Source: Candidatus Cryptobacteroides faecavium (GTDB lineage: Bacteria; Bacteroidota; Bacteroidia; Bacteroidales; UBA932). From it: a DNA stretch of 41,259 nucleotides. Made by a program: the position numbers and the translations under genes. The first letter of the stretch is position 1; every line of letters starts with the position of its first letter. The stretch lies in assembly GCA_017694995.1 (NCBI GenBank), contig JADIMB010000067.1, forward strand, positions 1-41,259, in the 5' to 3' direction. The notes beneath the pieces are model-generated. The model saw only the letters and a list, made by a program, of their open reading frames with translations. It made no database searches and was not told the origin of the DNA. Of this stretch, positions 40,601 to 41,259 are shown piece after piece.

Positions 40601-40899
40601 GCCTGTCCGGTCCATGTAATTTCCTGGGTATCATAACCCAACAAAGAGAATACGATGATATCTCCCTGGTTCAGACCGCTGAGAGAATAGCTTCCATCGA
40701 AATCAGAAGTAACTCCGTTGTTGGTGTCCTTTACAAAGACAGCCGCTCCGATTACCGGGCCACTTTCATCAGTTATGACACCTGTAAGAGTTCCTGTCCC
40801 ATCCTGGGCGAATGCCCGTGGGGCAAAAGCATTCAGCAAAAGCGCAGACAAAACAAATACGCTCGCAAGCCTGAATGCAGACTTAATCTTTAGAAACAT
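37666..40899 (-). CDS. SusC/RagA-family TonB-dependent outer-membrane transporter
   Basis: 1077 residues from the ATG at 40899. The frame is open to 41061, but the added part would cover the promoter and precede the signal peptide (FLKIKSAFRLASVFVLSALL...AFA), so it is rejected. Order: signal; carboxypeptidase-D-like domain (GTLTGVITDESGPVIGAAVFV); TonB box (DEVVVVGYGVQKK); plug with SLQGLVPGLTV, IRGQGNLSGTSTPYVLVDG and SISVLKDASASAIYGARAA; then a 22-strand-type barrel to the terminal INL. It imports oligosaccharides with SusD across the outer membrane, powered by TonB. A promoter with TTTG and TATTTTTG lies upstream. Confidence 0.95.
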   Translation of the reverse strand: MFLKIKSAFRLASVFVLSALLLNAFAPRAFAQDGTGTLTGVITDESGPVIGAAVFVKDTNNGVTSDFDGSYSLSGLNQGDIIVFSLLGYDTQEITWTGQATQDVLFRTSMDFLDEVVVVGYGVQKKVNLTGSVSTVESEDLDMRPVANITQSLQGLVPGLTVNNSNSGRPGAKGTLQIRGQGNLSGTSTPYVLVDGVEMDLSDVNPNDVASISVLKDASASAIYGARAAYGVILVTTKGGEEGKMRVSYHGNVGWTQPTVLPDMANSVDFANYWNAGVRNTGSTRLYSDEKIALLQQFIDNPKSVDPWQELQPGASMNPAFENSESGIGNTDYFDLHYKDFAFKQDHNLSLSGGTDKVRYYVSGGAYSEDGILRYADIGYKRFNINANLNANLTKWLRLKFNTKYSHQETNTPFGDGGLSEGFYHSLARFRPTVHYIDPNGHFTELSLVPYLQSGTYTNSLDDDFLFTLGLEVEPVKNWKIFADYTYKQNNWNYKAMNQAPDIYALDGVTTSKGTRGEMGVVADGSFLRKMDIIRYQSLNVYTSYNFSANKNNFAFTVGFQEEDYNYNYMYGYVTDLATYTNTSLNMGMSDESKVVSETRNGWATRGFFGRINYDYDGRYLLEFSARYDGSSRFAKGNRWGFFPSVSVGWNIAREPFFEPASHLFDELKIRASWGQLGNQAGAALYTFASTITPNAQGSWYFQNGREMYFSAPGVVNPNTTWEKVDSKNIALDWNMLKGRLTGSLEFFQRDTKDMLGPAEELPDFFGASAPQTNNACMRNRGWELSVLYRGQIAKEVDFSIGGSVYDATAVVTQYANESGTNPSGNWYEGREVGEIWGLRSGGLIQTPEEAAEYNKLDLSYISAQPWQPGDVKYLDINGDNKIDNGTNTLGDMGDYEIIGSTTPRYNYTIQGSLSWKGISLSVMFQGVGKRDWWPNGVYFWGGSSYAQTTVFNDHLDYWTEDNPDAYYPRPYINAAGAATSQYTNKTQLTSDQYLQSAAYCRLKNLTLSYDFPQKMIKKIGLTKLQVYFSGDNLVTFTRLAKMFDPEAIFTSSGYSNEGGKNYPMNRIYSIGLIINL

Positions 40900-40935
40900 A
40901 TAAAAAAGGTTAGTTAGTAATTGATACTTATTTCG

Positions 40936-40965
40936 CAAAAATAGTAAAAGATCCCTATTTTCAAA
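40936..40965 (-). promoter_or_regulatory. susC promoter: TTTG-N18-TATTTTTG
   Basis: On the minus strand TTTG (40962-40965) and TATTTTTG (40936-40943) are 18 nt apart, 36 nt before the susC ATG. This is a near-consensus Bacteroidetes promoter, so basal transcription may not need an alternative sigma factor. Confidence 0.7.
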
Positions 40966-41259
40966 ATAAGATGTTAAAAAACTGTTAAGAATCTGTTTTA
41001 AATTTTCCCGAAAAATTCCTTTTAATGATCTTTCCGGTGTAAATTCCCCGATTTTTTTCAATCAGACAGCCACCGCTATCCTTTTCAAAAATCAGAAAAT
41101 TCCCTCCCGGAAAACTCTCATGAAATTCATATCAGGAAATTTCAGAACAGCTTCTAAAATAACGTCAGTTCAACGAATTTATGTTTAACAATATTATCCT
41201 AAAAATCAATATTTTATCATTTATGACCGGAATCCGTCACACTGACGCTCCGCTCGCGA
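40966..41259. other. AT-rich non-coding stretch upstream of susC
   Basis: No gene with a start, signal or domain is visible on either strand. The sequence is AT-rich with short A and T runs. A small stem CGTCA/TGACG lies near 41235-41247. No regulator gene of the locus is seen before the window ends. Confidence 0.55.

Noticed and set aside
40900..41061. N-terminal extension of SusC by 54 residues
   Set aside because: It would place a charged segment before the signal peptide and run through the predicted promoter.

Overview
The window looks like a chromosome segment of a gut-type Bacteroidales bacterium of moderate GC. The evidence is a SusC/SusD pair, fimbrillin-type lipoproteins, DUF3575/DUF5119 proteins, a NigD-like protein, two OmpH/Skp paralogues, tRNAs without encoded CCA, and repeated matches to the Bacteroidetes -7 promoter element TAnnTTTG, two of them with a TTG or TTTG box 19 nt upstream. 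Genus cannot be fixed from what is visible. I see no CRISPR array, prophage, transposase or rRNA.

Layout. 1-4951 (minus): a type V pilus-like operon (DUF3575 barrel protein, DUF5119 lipoprotein, two fimbrillins, and a fimbrial lipoprotein cut by the window edge). Its promoter region carries three homopolymer tracts. 5049-15339 (minus): a tightly packed run holding an acyl-ACP thioesterase, a YidE/AspT-type transporter, a split ThrE exporter, a DUF6064 membrane protein, a Nudix hydrolase, a two-lobed glycosyltransferase, a DUF4922-SpoIID fusion and an AmpG-like permease. The last four suggest an envelope or peptidoglycan-remodelling module. 15438-16418: a membrane-anchored tandem-HU protein. 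16597-17882: tRNA-Asn, then an MNT/HEPN toxin-antitoxin remnant whose HEPN gene appears internally deleted and which is flanked by imperfect repeats.

17883-22707 (minus): nadK-uppS-bamA-ompH, a housekeeping envelope cluster. It diverges from pdxJ-ompH2-GT4-LysM/PBP (22843-27077, plus). The LysM gene runs tail-to-tail into recN, which is read from trxB-bamD-rpoZ-recN (31072-27055, minus). 31210-33820 (plus): NigD-like lipoprotein, ECF sigma factor, and a protein joining an anti-sigma-like N-terminus and a membrane helix to an outer-membrane barrel. 33884-33958: tRNA-His. 34122-40899 (minus): a small polysaccharide-utilisation locus of SusC, SusD and a Ser-type sulfatase, with a terminator between SusD and the sulfatase. 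The last 360 bases hold the SusC promoter and no gene.

The observations I rate highest are the homopolymer-rich pilus promoter, the GalT-like/SpoIID fusion with its cell-wall neighbours, and the sigma factor paired with a possible inner-to-outer-membrane anti-sigma barrel. None can be called new without database searches.
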